Under the pieces are notes generated by a model. It had not been told where the DNA came from. It did not search any database and worked only from the letters and a program-made list of their open reading frames with translations. 64,000 nucleotides of DNA from Rhodocyclales bacterium GT-UBC (GTDB taxonomy: Bacteria; Pseudomonadota; Gammaproteobacteria; Burkholderiales; Rhodocyclaceae): contig QXPY01000008.1 in the NCBI GenBank assembly GCA_003583745.1, forward strand, positions 124,001-188,000, in the 5' to 3' direction. The first letter of the stretch is position 1. The number at the start of each line of letters is the position of its first letter. Both the position numbers and the translations under genes were made by a program. This document shows, piece after piece, positions 11,223-24,805 of the stretch.

Positions 11223-11820
11223 GGGCGGTATCCCCGAAAGTGTCTTCGCGCACAATGCGCGGGGTATTTTCGCGCGGCTCGATGGTCACCGGTTGATAGA
11301 TCACACGCGCCTGATCCGGGTCGTAACGCATTTCGACATGGCCGGAAATCGGAAAATCTTTTCTGAACGGATGGCCGATAAACCCGTAGTCCGTCAGAAT
11401 GCGACGCAAATCGCTATGACCGACGAAGGCAATACCATAAAGATCAAATGCCTCACGCTCAAACCAGTTCACACTGGTCCAAACCCCGGTCACCGAAGCG
11501 ACAGAAGGAAACTCGTCGTCCTCAGCAAACACCCGAACGCGCAAGCGCCAATTGTTTGCCAGAGACAACAAATGCGACACTGCGGCAAAGCGCCTCCCCT
11601 GCCAAGCACCATCGCCATAGGTGGAGTAATCCACGCCACACAGATCAATGAGCTCTTCGAAGCCCAACTCGGCCTCATCACGCAAGGCGCGCATTACGGA
11701 AAGATAGTCGGCTGCAGCAACCTCAATGGTCACCTCGCCCAAAGCAACCACCAGCGACACAATCTTGTCACCGAGATGCTTTTGTAGATTTTGGCTAAGC
11801 GTTTCCAGCTTGGCGGACAT
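11215..11820 (-). CDS. nuoC: NADH-quinone oxidoreductase subunit C
   Basis: 30-kDa subunit of the complex I peripheral arm, a structural scaffold for NuoD. The signature ERExFDLYGI-type segment is present ([15 protein letters not shown]), followed by [19 protein letters not shown]. The ATG at 11820 gives 201 residues and has AAGG about 10 bases ahead. The open frame reaches 11838 through a TTG that I consider unused. It lies 18 bases after nuoB. Confidence 0.96.
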   Translation of the reverse strand: MSAKLETLSQNLQKHLGDKIVSLVVALGEVTIEVAAADYLSVMRALRDEAELGFEELIDLCGVDYSTYGDGAWQGRRFAAVSHLLSLANNWRLRVRVFAEDDEFPSVASVTGVWTSVNWFEREAFDLYGIAFVGHSDLRRILTDYGFIGHPFRKDFPISGHVEMRYDPDQARVIYQPVTIEPRENTPRIVREDTFGDTAHG

Positions 11821-11838
11821 AGTGATCAGCCTTGGCAA

Positions 11839-12315
11839 TTAACGAGCAATGGTATTGGTTCGACGAATCTTGTTCTGCAGCTGAATTAGCCCATATAACA
11901 AGGCTTCAGCAGTCGGCGGGCAGCCCGGCACATAGATATCAACCGGCACAATCCGATCACAACCACGCACGACAGAATAGGAGTAATGGTAGTAACCACC
12001 ACCATTGGCACAGGACCCCATCGAGATCACCCAGCGCGGTTCGGACATCTGGTCATAGACCTTGCGCAAGGCCGGTGCCATTTTGTTCGTCAACGTGCCT
12101 GCCACAATCATCACATCGGACTGGCGCGGACTGGCACGAAAAACAATACCAAAACGATCCAGGTCGTAACGAGCACAGCCCGCGTGAATCATCTCGACTG
12201 CGCAACAAGCAAGACCAAAGGTCATCGGCCACATCGAGCCCGTGCGCATGTAATTAATTAGCTTATCGGCCGTCGTAGTAACGAAGCCCTCTTGGAGAAT
12301 ACCTTCAATAGCCAT
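11839..12315 (-). CDS. nuoB: NADH-quinone oxidoreductase subunit B (cluster N2)
   Basis: Holds 4Fe-4S cluster N2, the final electron donor to quinone. The four ligands are visible, including the unusual adjacent pair C37-C38, then C102 ([10 protein letters not shown]) and C132 (VPGCPPT). The protein has 158 residues. It follows nuoA by 3 bases and precedes nuoC. Confidence 0.98.
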   Translation of the reverse strand: MAIEGILQEGFVTTTADKLINYMRTGSMWPMTFGLACCAVEMIHAGCARYDLDRFGIVFRASPRQSDVMIVAGTLTNKMAPALRKVYDQMSEPRWVISMGSCANGGGYYHYSYSVVRGCDRIVPVDIYVPGCPPTAEALLYGLIQLQNKIRRTNTIAR

Positions 12316-12318
12316 GCT

Positions 12319-12693
12319 TTATTCCCATTCCAGCGCACCCTTGGCCCAGGCATAAACATAGCCGATAACCAGAATGGCAACGAAAACCAGCATTTCGATG
12401 AAACCGAACAATTTAATCGATTCGGTCGCGACAATATCCTTGAAGACAGTAGCCCAAGGAAAAAGAAACGCAATTTCCAGATCAAACAGAATGAAGAGAA
12501 TGGCAATCAGGTAATAGCGCACATCGAATTTCATGCGCGCATCTTCAAATGCCTCAAAGCCGCACTCATAGGGAGATAGCTTTTCGGGATCAGGCCGGCT
12601 TGGACCGAGCAAAAAACCCATCGCAACAGGCAGCACGCCAATTGCAACCCCCACCAGCACGAACATCAGGATTGGAAAGTAGTTTTCCATCAT
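12319..12693 (-). CDS. nuoA: NADH-quinone oxidoreductase subunit A
   Basis: First gene of the complex I operon: a small membrane subunit with three helices and a conserved acidic/cysteine loop ([10 protein letters not shown]) that contacts the quinone cavity. At 124 residues it has normal length. Upstream are 59 bases and then tRNA-Leu on the same strand. I see no convincing promoter in that gap, so nuo may be transcribed at least partly from upstream. Confidence 0.97.
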   Translation of the reverse strand: MMENYFPILMFVLVGVAIGVLPVAMGFLLGPSRPDPEKLSPYECGFEAFEDARMKFDVRYYLIAILFILFDLEIAFLFPWATVFKDIVATESIKLFGFIEMLVFVAILVIGYVYAWAKGALEWE

Positions 12694-12752
12694 CCGCCGC
12701 CAATTTTCAGTTTCTTGTAAGAAACAGCAAGCCTTGCGACCACTGCCCCAAT

Positions 12753-12837
12753 TGGTGCCGACGGCGAGACTCGAACTCGCACAGCTTGCGCCACTACCCC
12801 CTCAAGATAGCGTGTCTACCAATTTCACCACGTCGGC
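12753..12837 (-). tRNA. tRNA-Leu, anticodon GAG
   Basis: The minus strand reads as a class II tRNA of 85 nucleotides. The 7-bp acceptor stem GCCGACG pairs with CGTCGGC and is followed by an encoded A and CCA. The anticodon stem CTATC/GGTAG encloses the loop TTGAGGG, which gives anticodon GAG. A long variable arm follows, and the T arm has GTTCGAGTC. It decodes CUC and CUU. Its place between secG and nuo parallels enterobacterial secG-leuU, which also carries GAG. Confidence 0.97.
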
Positions 12838-12886
12838 ACTAGTTTTTGGCCACTTAGCGAGGAACATTACCAAGCGGCCAGGCACA

Positions 12887-13258
12887 TCATTTTGGTATGT
12901 CTTTCGCCTTAGAACCCGCGCCAGCAGGAACAGAAGGCGAATCAGTAGCAGCCGGAGCCGGCTGCGAAACCGCCTGCGATTGTAACGTTTCTTGCATCAC
13001 ACTACCAGTCGTTTTTGGCTTATTGGACGCAACATAGGCCAGCGTCAGACTTGTAACGAAAAAGACAGCCGCAAGAATACCGGTCATACGACTAAGAAAA
13101 TTTGCCGAACCAGAGGCACCAAACAAACTCCCTGAAGCCCCGCTCCCAAAAGCCGCTCCCATATCAGCCCCCTTGCCATGCTGAACCAGCACCAAGCCGA
13201 TAATCACCAGAGCAACCAGAATATGGACCGTCAATACCAAGGAAAACAACCAGTTCAT
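12887..13258 (-). CDS. secG: preprotein translocase subunit SecG
   Basis: Auxiliary subunit of the SecYEG channel. The protein has 123 residues: helix 1 (about 4-21), a cytoplasmic loop with the family motif [19 protein letters not shown], helix 2 (about 55-73), and a low-complexity Ala/Pro/Ser C-terminal tail. The ATG at 13258 is chosen because the protein begins at the first helix; the frame extends 10 codons further into the tpiA gap. It is 11 bases downstream of tpiA and 49 bases upstream of tRNA-Leu. Confidence 0.96.
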   Translation of the reverse strand: MNWLFSLVLTVHILVALVIIGLVLVQHGKGADMGAAFGSGASGSLFGASGSANFLSRMTGILAAVFFVTSLTLAYVASNKPKTTGSVMQETLQSQAVSQPAPAATDSPSVPAGAGSKAKDIPK

Positions 13259-13269
13259 TTCAACACCTA

Positions 13270-14019
13270 TCAATTTGCAGCACGGCAAATCGCAAGAAAA
13301 TCTTCCGCAACCAACGCAGCCCCACCGATTAAACCACCATCGACATCAGGCTGCGCAAACAATTCAGCCGCACCTTGCGGCTTAACACTACCACCATACA
13401 AAACACGAAGACCGGCAGCGACCTGCGGCGACAACAAAGCCACTTGCGCCCGAATCGCTTGATGCACCTCCTGAGCCTGCCCCGGCGTTGCCGTCAGACC
13501 AGTCCCAATCGCCCAAACCGGCTCATAGGCGACAACTACATCAGCCATTGCACCCACACCAAGCAACTCAATGACCGCAGCAAGCTGCCGAGAAACAACT
13601 TCGAGCGTCCGACCTGCCTGGCGATCAGCCAACACCTCACCCACGCACAACACAGGGGACATACCTACTGCCAGAACCGCAGCACACTTCTCCGCCACCA
13701 GTCGATCGGACTCACCAAACAAAGTGCGGCGCTCCGAATGACCGACCAAAACATAACGACAGGAAAAGTCGGCCAACATCCGGGCCGAAACCTCCCCCGT
13801 ATACGCCCCAGCCTCACACTGGGAGACATTCTGCGCCCCCAGAGCAATAGCTGAATCCTGCAATCTCGCACCAACCTGCGCCAAGTAGGGATAAGGCACG
13901 CACAGCAAAACTTCACACGCGACATCTCCCGAACCAGCCAATATACCGCTCAGCAACCCTTCATTGAAACGAAGATCGCCGTTCATTTTCCAGTTTCCGG
14001 CAACGAGCTTTTTTCGCAT
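13270..14019 (-). CDS. tpiA: triosephosphate isomerase
   Basis: Glycolytic/gluconeogenic enzyme interconverting dihydroxyacetone phosphate and glyceraldehyde 3-phosphate. Catalytic residues are visible: K11 (AGNWKMNG), H94 (LVGHSERR) and E166 ([11 protein letters not shown]), with the phosphate loop GGSV near the end. The ATG at 14019 gives 249 residues. It is the first gene after a good sigma70 promoter and is followed closely by secG, as in many proteobacteria. Confidence 0.97.
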   Translation of the reverse strand: MRKKLVAGNWKMNGDLRFNEGLLSGILAGSGDVACEVLLCVPYPYLAQVGARLQDSAIALGAQNVSQCEAGAYTGEVSARMLADFSCRYVLVGHSERRTLFGESDRLVAEKCAAVLAVGMSPVLCVGEVLADRQAGRTLEVVSRQLAAVIELLGVGAMADVVVAYEPVWAIGTGLTATPGQAQEVHQAIRAQVALLSPQVAAGLRVLYGGSVKPQGAAELFAQPDVDGGLIGGAALVAEDFLAICRAAN

Positions 14020-14053
14020 GAAATGTTCAGAACTGCGTGGCAAAAACCTTCGA

Positions 14054-14083
14054 ATTATAGCCGGCAGCGCACTTTACGGTCAA
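14054..14083 (-). promoter_or_regulatory. sigma70-type promoter for tpiA-secG
   Basis: On the minus strand TTGACC (14083-14078) and a perfect TATAAT (14059-14054) are separated by 18 bases. Transcription would begin near 14047, about 28 bases before the tpiA ATG. This is the best-matching vegetative promoter I found in the window and is placed to drive tpiA, secG, tRNA-Leu and perhaps nuo. Confidence 0.8.
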
Positions 14084-14095
14084 TATTAGCCAACG

Positions 14096-15454
14096 CTAGG
14101 CAGACTGCACGACCTCTCTGACCACCTGCGCCAACTCCTCGGCTGCGGCAATCACCTCCGAATGAACCTCTCCTTCAACCATGACCCGAAGCAAAGGCTC
14201 GGTCCCCGACGCGCGCAACAACACACGGCCCCGACCAGCCATCCGCAGCTCGACCGCACACAGCGCCGCCTGAATTACCGGGTCATCCTTCCAGGGAAAT
14301 CCTTTGGCTATTGTCACGTTGATGAGTTTCTGCGGATACAGGACCAGCCCACCCAACAATTCCGCCAGGCTAGCCTTCGATTCTCGCATTGCGGCGAGTA
14401 CCTGCAGGCCAGCCACCGTGCCATCGCCTGTCGTATGACGATCCAACGTCAGGATATGTCCCGAATTTTCGCCACCAAATAACCAGCCCTTACGATTCAA
14501 CATCTCGACGACGTAGCGATCTCCAACAGCCGCGCGCGCAAAAGGTATCCCTTTTTTGGCAAAAGCGTGCTCCAAAGCCAGGTTGCTCATCAATGTTCCA
14601 ACTACACCGGCCACTTCGCCGTGACGTGCTCGCCCACAAACAATTGCATAGAGCAATTGATCCCCGTCATAGAGAACACCGTTTCGATCAACCATCTGGA
14701 TACGATCCGCGTCGCCATCGAGAGCAATACCCAGATCCGCCTGATGAGCCAGCACCGCATCGACTAGCGCCCTAGGCGCCGTCGCCCCAACAGCATCATT
14801 AATGTTCAAACCATTCGGCTGGGCACCGATCGTCACAACCTCGGCGCCCAATTCATGGAACACGTCTGGAGCGGTTTGATATGCGGCACCATGTGCGCAA
14901 TCGACAACAATCTTCAAACCGCGCAAATCGAGATCATTTGGAAATGTACTCTTGCAAAACTCGATGTAGCGCCCTCTTGCATCGTCGATCCGCCTAGCCC
15001 GCCCCAGCCCCGCCGAAGGCACACACCCCATGGGCTGATCGATCAAGCCTTCGATTGCCTGCTCTACTTCGTCTGGCAGCTTGGTTCCCTGAGCAGAAAA
15101 AAACTTGATTCCGTTATCGTAATAAGGGTTGTGCGAAGCAGATATCACAATTCCCGCCTGCAAACGCAGTGCGCGCGTCAGATAAGCCACCGCTGGCGTC
15201 GGGATTGGCCCGACCAGACAAACATCGACTCCCGCAGCCGCAAAGCCAGCCTCAAGGGCCGATTCAAGCATATAGCCGGACAACCGGGTATCTTTGCCAA
15301 TCAAAACCGAAGGGCGCTCCCCTGCCGCCATGCCCGCACTCTGCTGCAAAACCCGCCCCGCGGCATAACCTAGGCGCATCACAAAGTCTGGCGTTATCGG
15401 AGACTGTCCGACACGCCCTCTCACGCCATCCGTACCGAAATATTTCCTACTCAC
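14096..15454 (-). CDS. glmM: phosphoglucosamine mutase
   Basis: Converts glucosamine 6-phosphate to glucosamine 1-phosphate for UDP-GlcNAc, peptidoglycan and LPS. The phosphoserine loop [10 protein letters not shown] is at 101-110, with the acceptor serine at 107. A DGDADR metal-binding loop and the C-terminal phosphate-binding [12 protein letters not shown] segment follow. The start is a GTG at 15454, preceded by GGAGAGGG and lying 8 bases inside the end of folP; the product begins (M)[12 protein letters not shown]. It has 452 residues, against 445 in E. coli. The open frame upstream is only a shadow of folP. Confidence 0.97.
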   Translation of the reverse strand: MSRKYFGTDGVRGRVGQSPITPDFVMRLGYAAGRVLQQSAGMAAGERPSVLIGKDTRLSGYMLESALEAGFAAAGVDVCLVGPIPTPAVAYLTRALRLQAGIVISASHNPYYDNGIKFFSAQGTKLPDEVEQAIEGLIDQPMGCVPSAGLGRARRIDDARGRYIEFCKSTFPNDLDLRGLKIVVDCAHGAAYQTAPDVFHELGAEVVTIGAQPNGLNINDAVGATAPRALVDAVLAHQADLGIALDGDADRIQMVDRNGVLYDGDQLLYAIVCGRARHGEVAGVVGTLMSNLALEHAFAKKGIPFARAAVGDRYVVEMLNRKGWLFGGENSGHILTLDRHTTGDGTVAGLQVLAAMRESKASLAELLGGLVLYPQKLINVTIAKGFPWKDDPVIQAALCAVELRMAGRGRVLLRASGTEPLLRVMVEGEVHSEVIAAAEELAQVVREVVQSA

Positions 15455-16286
15455 AACCCTCTCCCTGGTTGACCGCTGCAAGCACCGCCAACGCATCACG
15501 CGTTGCCGCGACATCATGCACCCGCAGTATTTTCGCACCGTTTTGCGCCGCCAACATTGCCGCTGCGACACTGGCCGCCTCGCGCCGCTCCACGGGCCTC
15601 CCAGTGATCGCACCCAGCATCGATTTGCGCGACACACCAACCAATACCGGGATATCACCCGAAACCAAGTCAGGCAAAGCGCGGAATAGCGCGATATTTT
15701 GCGCCAACGTTTTACCGAATCCGAAGCCAGGATCAAGTACAACTCGCTGTCTCGATACCCCTGCCGCATCGCACCGTTCAAGCTGTCCGAACAGAAATTG
15801 GCGCACCTCCGCAACCACATCAACATACTCCGGCGCCAACTGCATCGTCCCCGGCTCCCCCTGCATATGCATGATGCACACCGCACAGTCACTCTCGGCA
15901 AGCAACTCAAATGCACCTGGATTGCGCAATCCACTGATATCGTTAAACAACGAGGCGCCTGCAGCGATAGCTGCCCGCATCACCGCTGGTTTGTAAGTAT
16001 CAACCGAAATCGGCACCCCCCAATCCTTAATTTGCTCAAGCACAGGGACCAATCGCGCCAGTTCATCGCTTTCCGACACCGGAGCCGCGCCCGGTCGCGA
16101 AGACTCAGCACCAATATCCAGAATATGCGCTCCGGCATCAAGCTGAAATCGTGCATGCGCCACGGCTCGCTCAATATCACCACCGACCCCGTCGGAAGAA
16201 AACGAGTCCGTCGTCAAATTGACAATACCCATTACCAAAGGCTGACTCAGAGAGAGTCGATATTTACCACACTGAAGAATTGACAT
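15447..16286 (-). CDS. folP: dihydropteroate synthase
   Basis: Folate pathway enzyme joining p-aminobenzoate to pterin pyrophosphate, the sulfonamide target. The TIM-barrel motifs are visible: [15 protein letters not shown] near the start, [11 protein letters not shown], a central LFNDISG loop, DPGFGFGKT, and a C-terminal [12 protein letters not shown]. The ATG at 16286 gives 279 residues. It begins only about 5 bases past the T-run of a terminator hairpin and has just a weak GGG as ribosome site. It overlaps glmM, the usual folP-glmM pair. Confidence 0.96.
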   Translation of the reverse strand: MSILQCGKYRLSLSQPLVMGIVNLTTDSFSSDGVGGDIERAVAHARFQLDAGAHILDIGAESSRPGAAPVSESDELARLVPVLEQIKDWGVPISVDTYKPAVMRAAIAAGASLFNDISGLRNPGAFELLAESDCAVCIMHMQGEPGTMQLAPEYVDVVAEVRQFLFGQLERCDAAGVSRQRVVLDPGFGFGKTLAQNIALFRALPDLVSGDIPVLVGVSRKSMLGAITGRPVERREAASVAAAMLAAQNGAKILRVHDVAATRDALAVLAAVNQGEGCE

Positions 16287-16290
16287 AGCC

Positions 16291-16322
16291 CAAAACAAAA
16301 AGCCGGGAGCAAGCCCCCGGCT
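16291..16322 (-). terminator. intrinsic terminator after ftsH, directly ahead of folP
   Basis: The minus strand has a GC-rich hairpin, arms AGCCGGG (16322-16316) and CCCGGCT (16307-16301), followed by TTTTTGTTTT. It lies 21 bases past the ftsH stop and about 5 bases before the folP ATG, so it can act as a terminator or as an attenuator controlling read-through into folP-glmM. Confidence 0.85.
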
Positions 16323-16342
16323 GTCAAAACGAAATAGTCAGA

Positions 16343-18223
16343 TCAAGCTGGCGCCGCCGCACTCGGCTCAGCGCCCGGCGGGGTTTCCGTTCGGGTCGAA
16401 CGCGTTGCCCCCTGCGAAGGCTTGGGCGGACGCGGAGGTTTGCCGGACATAATGTCATCAATCTGCTCGGCATCAATCGTTTCCCACTCCAACAAAGCCT
16501 TGGTCATTGCCTCAACCTTGTCGCGATTATCCTCGAGCAGTTGGCGAGCTAGTGCATACTGCTCGTCAATAATGCGGCGGATTTCCGCGTCAACCTTCTG
16601 CATGGTCGCCTCGGAAACATTCTTATGTTGCGTCACCGAACGGCCGAGGAAAACCTCGCCGTCATTCTCGCCATACACCATCACACCCAGATCCGACATC
16701 CCGTAACGCGTCACCATGTCACGCGCCATCGATGTCGCGCGCTCGAAATCATTCGAAGCCCCGGTAGTCATCTGGTTCATAAACAGCTCTTCAGCAACCC
16801 GACCACCGAACAGAACAGCGATCCGACTCATCAGATATTCGCGATCGTAGGCATAACGGTCTTGCTCAGGCAACTGCATGGTCAACCCCAAGGCGCGGCC
16901 ACGCGGAATGATAGTGACCTTGTGCACCGGATCAGACTTCGGCACCAGCTTGGCAACAACGGCATGCCCGGACTCGTGATACGCCGTATTCATTTTCTCG
17001 TCTTCGGTCATCACCATGCTGCGGCGCTCGGCGCCCATCATGATCTTGTCCTTGGCCTTCTCGAAGTCTTCCATGTCTACCAAGCGCTTGCTACCACGCG
17101 CCGCAAACAATGCCGCCTCATTAACAAGGTTAGCGAGGTCGGCACCGGAAAAACCCGGCGTACCGCGCGCGATGATATCCGCCTTGACGTCACCGGCAAT
17201 GGGCACTTTGCGCATATGGACCTTGAGAATCTCCTCGCGACCGCGAATATCCGGCAGCGGCACAACAACCTGACGATCGAAACGGCCAGGACGTAGCAGC
17301 GCCGGGTCAAGGATATCCGGACGATTGGTTGCAGCAATCACGATAATCCCGCTATGCCCCTCGAAACCGTCCATCTCGACCAACAACTGATTCAGCGTCT
17401 GTTCGCGCTCGTCATTACCACCGCCAAGACCAGCGCCACGATGACGGCCGACCGCATCGATCTCATCGATAAAGATGATACACGGCGCATGCTTCTTGGC
17501 ATTCTCGAACATGTCGCGGACACGAGCCGCACCCACACCGACAAACATTTCGACAAAATCCGAACCTGAGATACTGAAGAAAGGAACCTTCGCTTCGCCA
17601 GCAATGGCCTTGGCGAGCAAGGTCTTACCAGTACCCGGATTGCCGACCATCAGCACGCCCTTGGGAATACGGCCACCCAGTTTCTGAAATTTTGAAGGAT
17701 CCCGCAGAAAATCGACCAGTTCTTGAACCTCTTCCTTGGCCTCATCGCAACCAGCCACATCAACGAACGTAATGGTGTTCTGGGCTTCATCGGTCATGCG
17801 AGCCCGCGACTTGCCGAAGGAAAAAGCACCGCCCTTCCCCCCGCCCTGCATCTGACGCATGAAAAACACCCAAACGCCAATCAACAAGAGCATCGGAAAC
17901 CAACTGACAAAAAGATTCATCAGGAAAGAAGGTTCCTCTTCCGGCTTAGCCTCGATCTTGACGCCATTTTTGAGCAAATCGGAAACCAGCCAAAGATCCG
18001 GTGGGGCATATGAGGTAATCCGCTTACCGTCAGTCGTGGTGGCTTTCAACGTCCGGCCCTCCATGACAACCTTGGTGATACGCCCCTGCTTCACCTCTTC
18101 AATAAACTGGGAGTATTCGATCGACCCTTGTGTAACTTGACGGGTATTGAACTGATTGAACACAGTCATCAGCACGAGGCCAATTACCAGCCAAATTGCG
18201 AGGTTTTTGAACATGTTGTTCAA
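16343..18223 (-). CDS. ftsH: ATP-dependent zinc metalloprotease FtsH
   Basis: Membrane-anchored AAA+ protease that degrades misassembled membrane proteins and, in E. coli, sigma32 and LpxC. It has N-terminal and ~107-123 membrane helices around a periplasmic domain. Walker A GNPGTGKT is at 194-201, Walker B IIFIDEID at about 249-256, and the zinc motif HESGH at 416-420. The start is a TTG at 18223 supported by AAGGAGA about 8 bases ahead; the next ATG is too far from that site. The length of 626 residues is normal. It lies 55 bases after rlmE. Confidence 0.98.
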   Translation of the reverse strand: MNNMFKNLAIWLVIGLVLMTVFNQFNTRQVTQGSIEYSQFIEEVKQGRITKVVMEGRTLKATTTDGKRITSYAPPDLWLVSDLLKNGVKIEAKPEEEPSFLMNLFVSWFPMLLLIGVWVFFMRQMQGGGKGGAFSFGKSRARMTDEAQNTITFVDVAGCDEAKEEVQELVDFLRDPSKFQKLGGRIPKGVLMVGNPGTGKTLLAKAIAGEAKVPFFSISGSDFVEMFVGVGAARVRDMFENAKKHAPCIIFIDEIDAVGRHRGAGLGGGNDEREQTLNQLLVEMDGFEGHSGIIVIAATNRPDILDPALLRPGRFDRQVVVPLPDIRGREEILKVHMRKVPIAGDVKADIIARGTPGFSGADLANLVNEAALFAARGSKRLVDMEDFEKAKDKIMMGAERRSMVMTEDEKMNTAYHESGHAVVAKLVPKSDPVHKVTIIPRGRALGLTMQLPEQDRYAYDREYLMSRIAVLFGGRVAEELFMNQMTTGASNDFERATSMARDMVTRYGMSDLGVMVYGENDGEVFLGRSVTQHKNVSEATMQKVDAEIRRIIDEQYALARQLLEDNRDKVEAMTKALLEWETIDAEQIDDIMSGKPPRPPKPSQGATRSTRTETPPGAEPSAAAPA

Positions 18224-18278
18224 GCTTGCTCTCCTTTTGCAGCGTCGAGAGATAAAAGTGCCATTCTATACACAACTA

Positions 18279-18896
18279 TCAACGCAATATACGACCGAGC
18301 AAATATAGCTCGGCACTTCGATCCCGAGAAGCATCCGGTTTACGAACAACCACCGTCTTGAACGTCTCGCGCATGGCACGGAGAAAACTCTCGTAATCCG
18401 TCCCCTGAAATACTTTGACCAGAAAAGCCCCATCAGGTTTCAGGTGGGCTTTCGAGAACTCAAGCCCTAGTTCCGCCAAGTGCATGACACGGGCCTGGTC
18501 AACCAGAGGGACACCCGACATATTGGGTGCCATGTCCGACATTACAAGTCCTACGCGGCGATCACCGAGCTTACCCTCCAACTGTAGCAAGACATCATCT
18601 TCGCGAAAATCGCCCTGAATGAACTCGACGCGATGCAAAGGCTCCATTTCTAGGAGATCGAGCGCAAAGACAAGCCCGCGCTCCCCTACTCGCTTGACCG
18701 CGACTTGGGACCACCCCCCAGGCGTAGCGCCAAGGTCAACAACAACCTCACCCGGAACCAATAACCGGTCCTTGTCGTCAATCTCCATCAGTTTGAATGC
18801 CGCCCGCGAGCGCCACCCCTCCTTCTTGGCGAGTTGCACATAAGGATCATTCACATGCTCACGCATCCAAGCTTTACTGGTCCTGGTTCTGCTCAT
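18279..18896 (-). CDS. rlmE: 23S rRNA 2'-O-methyltransferase RlmE (FtsJ/RrmJ)
   Basis: Methylates U2552 of 23S rRNA in the A-loop, using S-adenosylmethionine. The protein has 205 residues with a Rossmann fold: SAM motif [15 protein letters not shown] near 47-61, and the catalytic KDKE tetrad set by the N-terminal [12 protein letters not shown], a central SDMAPN, the KVFQG segment and a C-terminal SAELYLLG. The rlmE-ftsH pairing is classical and both are heat-shock genes in E. coli. It diverges from yhbY across 31 bases. Confidence 0.97.
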   Translation of the reverse strand: MSRTRTSKAWMREHVNDPYVQLAKKEGWRSRAAFKLMEIDDKDRLLVPGEVVVDLGATPGGWSQVAVKRVGERGLVFALDLLEMEPLHRVEFIQGDFREDDVLLQLEGKLGDRRVGLVMSDMAPNMSGVPLVDQARVMHLAELGLEFSKAHLKPDGAFLVKVFQGTDYESFLRAMRETFKTVVVRKPDASRDRSAELYLLGRILR

Positions 18897-18927
18897 TCGG
18901 TAAAATGCCGCTTTTGAAAGGTTTACT

Positions 18928-19284
18928 ATGCTGCAACTATCAACTGTCGAGCGCCGCGAATTGCGCGCCCAAGCTCACAATCTGAATCCAGTCGTATCGA
19001 TTTCCGAAAACGGACTCACCGAATCCGTCCTGAAGGAAATCGACATCAACCTGACTGCTCACCAACTCATCAAGATTCGGGTCTACGGTGACAGTCGTGA
19101 AAACCGTATTGCCTACCTTGAGCAAATCTGTGCCGAACTCGGCGCTGCCGCAGTTCAACACATCGGCAAACTGCTCATCATCTGGCGCCCGCTCCCTGCC
19201 GAGAAGCTTGCAGCGGCCAAAAAAACAGCCACCCAGCGCCAGACCACGCAACCACGCAAGACAAAACGAAGCTTCCAGGGCTAA
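18928..19284 (+). CDS. yhbY: ribosome assembly RNA-binding protein YhbY (CRM domain)
   Basis: Small CRM-domain protein associated with pre-50S particles. The protein has 118 residues: the CRM fold covers about 3-90 with the [19 protein letters not shown] helix region and the GxxG-like [10 protein letters not shown] loop, then a basic tail rich in Lys, Thr and Gln for RNA contact. It is divergent from rlmE, an arrangement also seen in E. coli, and its end abuts the convergent DUF4149 gene. Confidence 0.94.
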   Translation: MLQLSTVERRELRAQAHNLNPVVSISENGLTESVLKEIDINLTAHQLIKIRVYGDSRENRIAYLEQICAELGAAAVQHIGKLLIIWRPLPAEKLAAAKKTATQRQTTQPRKTKRSFQG

Positions 19285-19746
19285 TCACTTCAGCCCGCGG
19301 CCGCTCCAAAAAACCAGGCAAGCCCCCAGCAAACTCTGCACCAGATAGAGGATGCTGGAAATACCATGCCAAGCCACAAAACGATCACGAAAGACACTCT
19401 CCATGACTTCGCGCGGCAACGCATCGGCTTTCATCTGCGCCATTAAAGGCTGAATTCCAAACTGGCTGGCCGCGACAGCTATTGCCATCAGCACAATCAA
19501 CCAGAAAATACCGGAGCGGAAACAACGCCACCGCCAACGCCCGATTAGAAAGAGCAGCAAGTAGACTGCACAAGCCAACCCAATCCATCCCGCCAGTGAA
19601 AACAGGCGCCCCGCAATCATCCCGGCCAATTGCCGATCTCCAAGACCGGAGAACAAGACCGGCGCAACCAAGTATCCGACCGCCCACATCCCGCCTACCC
19701 ATAAGGTAATTGCAAAAAGATAGAGCGCTTCGGATACTTGACGCAC
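19285..19746 (-). CDS. DUF4149 family membrane protein
   Basis: The protein has 153 residues with four hydrophobic segments (about 5-30, 45-67, 77-96, 127-145) and the family motif FAITLWVGGMWAVGYLVAPVLF near the N-terminus. The DUF4149/TMEM205-like family has no established biochemical role. It lies 6 bases downstream of greA and is the last gene of that transcription unit. Convergence with yhbY leaves no space for a terminator between them. Confidence 0.85.
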   Translation of the reverse strand: MRQVSEALYLFAITLWVGGMWAVGYLVAPVLFSGLGDRQLAGMIAGRLFSLAGWIGLACAVYLLLFLIGRWRWRCFRSGIFWLIVLMAIAVAASQFGIQPLMAQMKADALPREVMESVFRDRFVAWHGISSILYLVQSLLGACLVFWSGRGLK

Positions 19747-19752
19747 GGATGC

Positions 19753-20232
19753 TTATTCGTAACGAACGTCGATTACTTCGTACTCACGGATACCCCCCGG
19801 TGCCTGGACCTGAGCCACATCGCCCGCATACTTTCCAATCAGGGCACGGGCCATTGGGGAACTGACCGAAATCTTGCCCAATTTGATATCGGCCTCATCC
19901 TCTCCGACGATCTGATAGATCACCACAGCCGCAGTATCCTGGTCCTCCAATTCGACGGTAGCACCAAAGACACAACGCCCATCGGCATCAAGCAGCTTCG
20001 GATCAATGATTTGGGCATTCGACAACTTGCCCTCAACTTCCTGAATCCGCCCTTCGACGAAACCTTGGCGCTCCTTGGCCGCATCATATTCCGCATTTTC
20101 GGATAAATCGCCATGCGAGCGAGCCTCCGCGATCGCGGCAATTACCGCGGGTCGTTCGATCGTCTTCAAACGGTGCAACTCTTCGCGAAGCTTTTCTGCA
20201 CCAGCTACAGTCAATGGAACTTTATTCATCAT
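19753..20232 (-). CDS. greA: transcription elongation factor GreA
   Basis: Stimulates transcript cleavage in backtracked RNA polymerase. The protein has 159 residues: an N-terminal antiparallel coiled coil (about 1-75) with the tip acidic pair in [11 protein letters not shown], and a C-terminal FKBP-like domain including [10 protein letters not shown]. Two consecutive ATGs are possible; GGA lies 5 bases from the first and 8 from the second, so the true start may be 20229. It is separated from carB by an intrinsic terminator. Confidence 0.96.
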   Translation of the reverse strand: MMNKVPLTVAGAEKLREELHRLKTIERPAVIAAIAEARSHGDLSENAEYDAAKERQGFVEGRIQEVEGKLSNAQIIDPKLLDADGRCVFGATVELEDQDTAAVVIYQIVGEDEADIKLGKISVSSPMARALIGKYAGDVAQVQAPGGIREYEVIDVRYE

Positions 20233-20239
20233 TTATTCC

Positions 20240-20289
20240 AACAAAAGCAAAACCGCCGGCGCCCAAAAAATGGGGCAACCAGGCGGTTT
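20240..20289 (-). terminator. intrinsic terminator between carB and greA
   Basis: On the minus strand AACCGCC (20288-20282) pairs with GGCGGTT (20257-20251). Inside it TTGCCCC and GGGCGCC extend the stem around an ATTTTTT loop, and TTGCTTTTG follows. It lies just past the carB stop, so greA-DUF4149 should need a separate promoter or read-through. Confidence 0.8.
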
Positions 20290-20299
20290 CGGATAGGTT

Positions 20300-23506
<3,207 letters not shown>

Positions 23507-23530
23507 GTTGTTTCTCGCTTGTTTCGCCGT

Positions 23531-24688
23531 TTATTGCGCGTTATTCAGCGCAGCAACACCGCGCGTCATGGTGTCGAGGAAGCGGTCGAACAGGTAGGCC
23601 ACGTCATGCGGACCGGGACTGGCTTCCGGGTGCCCCTGGAAGGAAAAAGCCGGCACATCGGTACGGGCTATACCCTGCAGGGAACCATCAAAAAGGGAGA
23701 CGTGGGTAGCACGCAAATTGGCCGGCAAGGAATCGCCGTCCACCGCGAAACCGTGGTTTTGGCTGGTGATCAGCACCTGACCGGTATCCATGTCCTTGAC
23801 CGGGTGATTGGCGCCATGGTGCCCGAACTTCATCTTCAAGGTCTTGGCACCTGAAGCCAGTGCCAGCAATTGATGCCCCAGACAAATGCCGAACGTCGGG
23901 ATGCCGCGCTCCAGAAACTCGCGAATGGCGGCAATGGCGTAGTCACACGGTTCCGGATCGCCCGGACCATTGGACAGGAAGACACCATCCGGATTCAAGG
24001 CCAACACGTCGGCAGCCGGGGTTTGAGCCGGAACAACGGTCAGCTTGACGCCACGCTCAGCCAGCATGCGCAGAATGTTACGTTTGACGCCAAAATCATA
24101 GGCAACAACATGAAAACGCTGTTCTCCACGCTGCTTATAGCCTTTCAGAGTCCACTCCGCCTCGGACCAGGCATAGCCTTCCTTGGCTGACACCACCTTG
24201 GCGAGATCCATGCCTGCCAAACCCGGAAAGGCCTTTGCCATAACCACAGCCTTGGCTTCATCCACCTCACCAGCCAGGATGCAGCCGGCTTGCGCCCCTT
24301 TTTCACGCAAAACACGAGTGAGCTTACGGGTATCAATACCGGCAATCGCCACGATCCCATGCTTTTTCAGATAGGACGACAAATCGTCCTGCATCCGCCA
24401 GTTCGACGCACGCAATGGCAAGTCGCGAATGACCAGGCCGGCGGCGTAATTGGCATTGGATTCGAAATCCTCCACATTGCAACCGGTGTTGCCAATATGC
24501 GGGTACGTCAGCGTAACGATCTGACGGCAATAGGAAGGATCGGTCAGGATTTCCTGATAACCCGACATGGCAGTGTTGAACACCACCTCTCCGCTGGTAA
24601 CACCATCTGCGCCGATGGATTGGCCCTTGAAAACCGTTCCGTCGGCGAGGGCGAGAATGGCGGGGGTAAATGAGGGCAGCAACGACAC
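23531..24688 (-). CDS. carA: carbamoyl-phosphate synthase small chain
   Basis: Glutamine amidotransferase subunit. A class I GATase domain carries the nucleophile elbow [12 protein letters not shown] and a C-terminal His/Glu pair in [12 protein letters not shown] favour a GTG start at 24688 because it has AGGAGA about 8 bases ahead and gives [17 protein letters not shown], 385 residues, close to the 382 of E. coli. The ATG at 24721 would add 11 residues without family support and has no ribosome site. Confidence 0.95.
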   Translation of the reverse strand: MSLLPSFTPAILALADGTVFKGQSIGADGVTSGEVVFNTAMSGYQEILTDPSYCRQIVTLTYPHIGNTGCNVEDFESNANYAAGLVIRDLPLRASNWRMQDDLSSYLKKHGIVAIAGIDTRKLTRVLREKGAQAGCILAGEVDEAKAVVMAKAFPGLAGMDLAKVVSAKEGYAWSEAEWTLKGYKQRGEQRFHVVAYDFGVKRNILRMLAERGVKLTVVPAQTPAADVLALNPDGVFLSNGPGDPEPCDYAIAAIREFLERGIPTFGICLGHQLLALASGAKTLKMKFGHHGANHPVKDMDTGQVLITSQNHGFAVDGDSLPANLRATHVSLFDGSLQGIARTDVPAFSFQGHPEASPGPHDVAYLFDRFLDTMTRGVAALNNAQ

Positions 24689-24725
24689 GACCGGCTCTCC
24701 TAGAATTTTCTGCTTATTCATGTGC

Positions 24726-24755
24726 CAAGCGGGAAGGCTTGCGCCTCCCCGCTTG
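24726..24755 (-). promoter_or_regulatory. hairpin in the carA leader
   Basis: A near-perfect inverted repeat, 13-base arms with one mismatch around a TTGC loop, lies about 38 bases before the carA GTG. On the minus strand it has no downstream T-run; only the plus strand shows TTTTTT after it. It could be a leader structure controlling carA, or a 3' end element of the upstream kinase gene. Confidence 0.45.
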
Positions 24756-24805
24756 AGCTTTTTTAACCTTCCTATTTTAGCCGAAAACCGCCTTTTCAGG
24801 CAAAT

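Noticed and set aside
12549..12842. 97-codon open frame over the tRNA-Leu
   Set aside because: It reads the reverse complement of a clear tRNA; the CRRRDSN-type peptide is a well-known artefact of tRNA regions.
15455..15934. 160-codon N-terminal extension of glmM
   Set aside because: It overlaps folP in another frame, has no similarity to phosphoglucomutases, and the GTG at 15454 has a good ribosome site.
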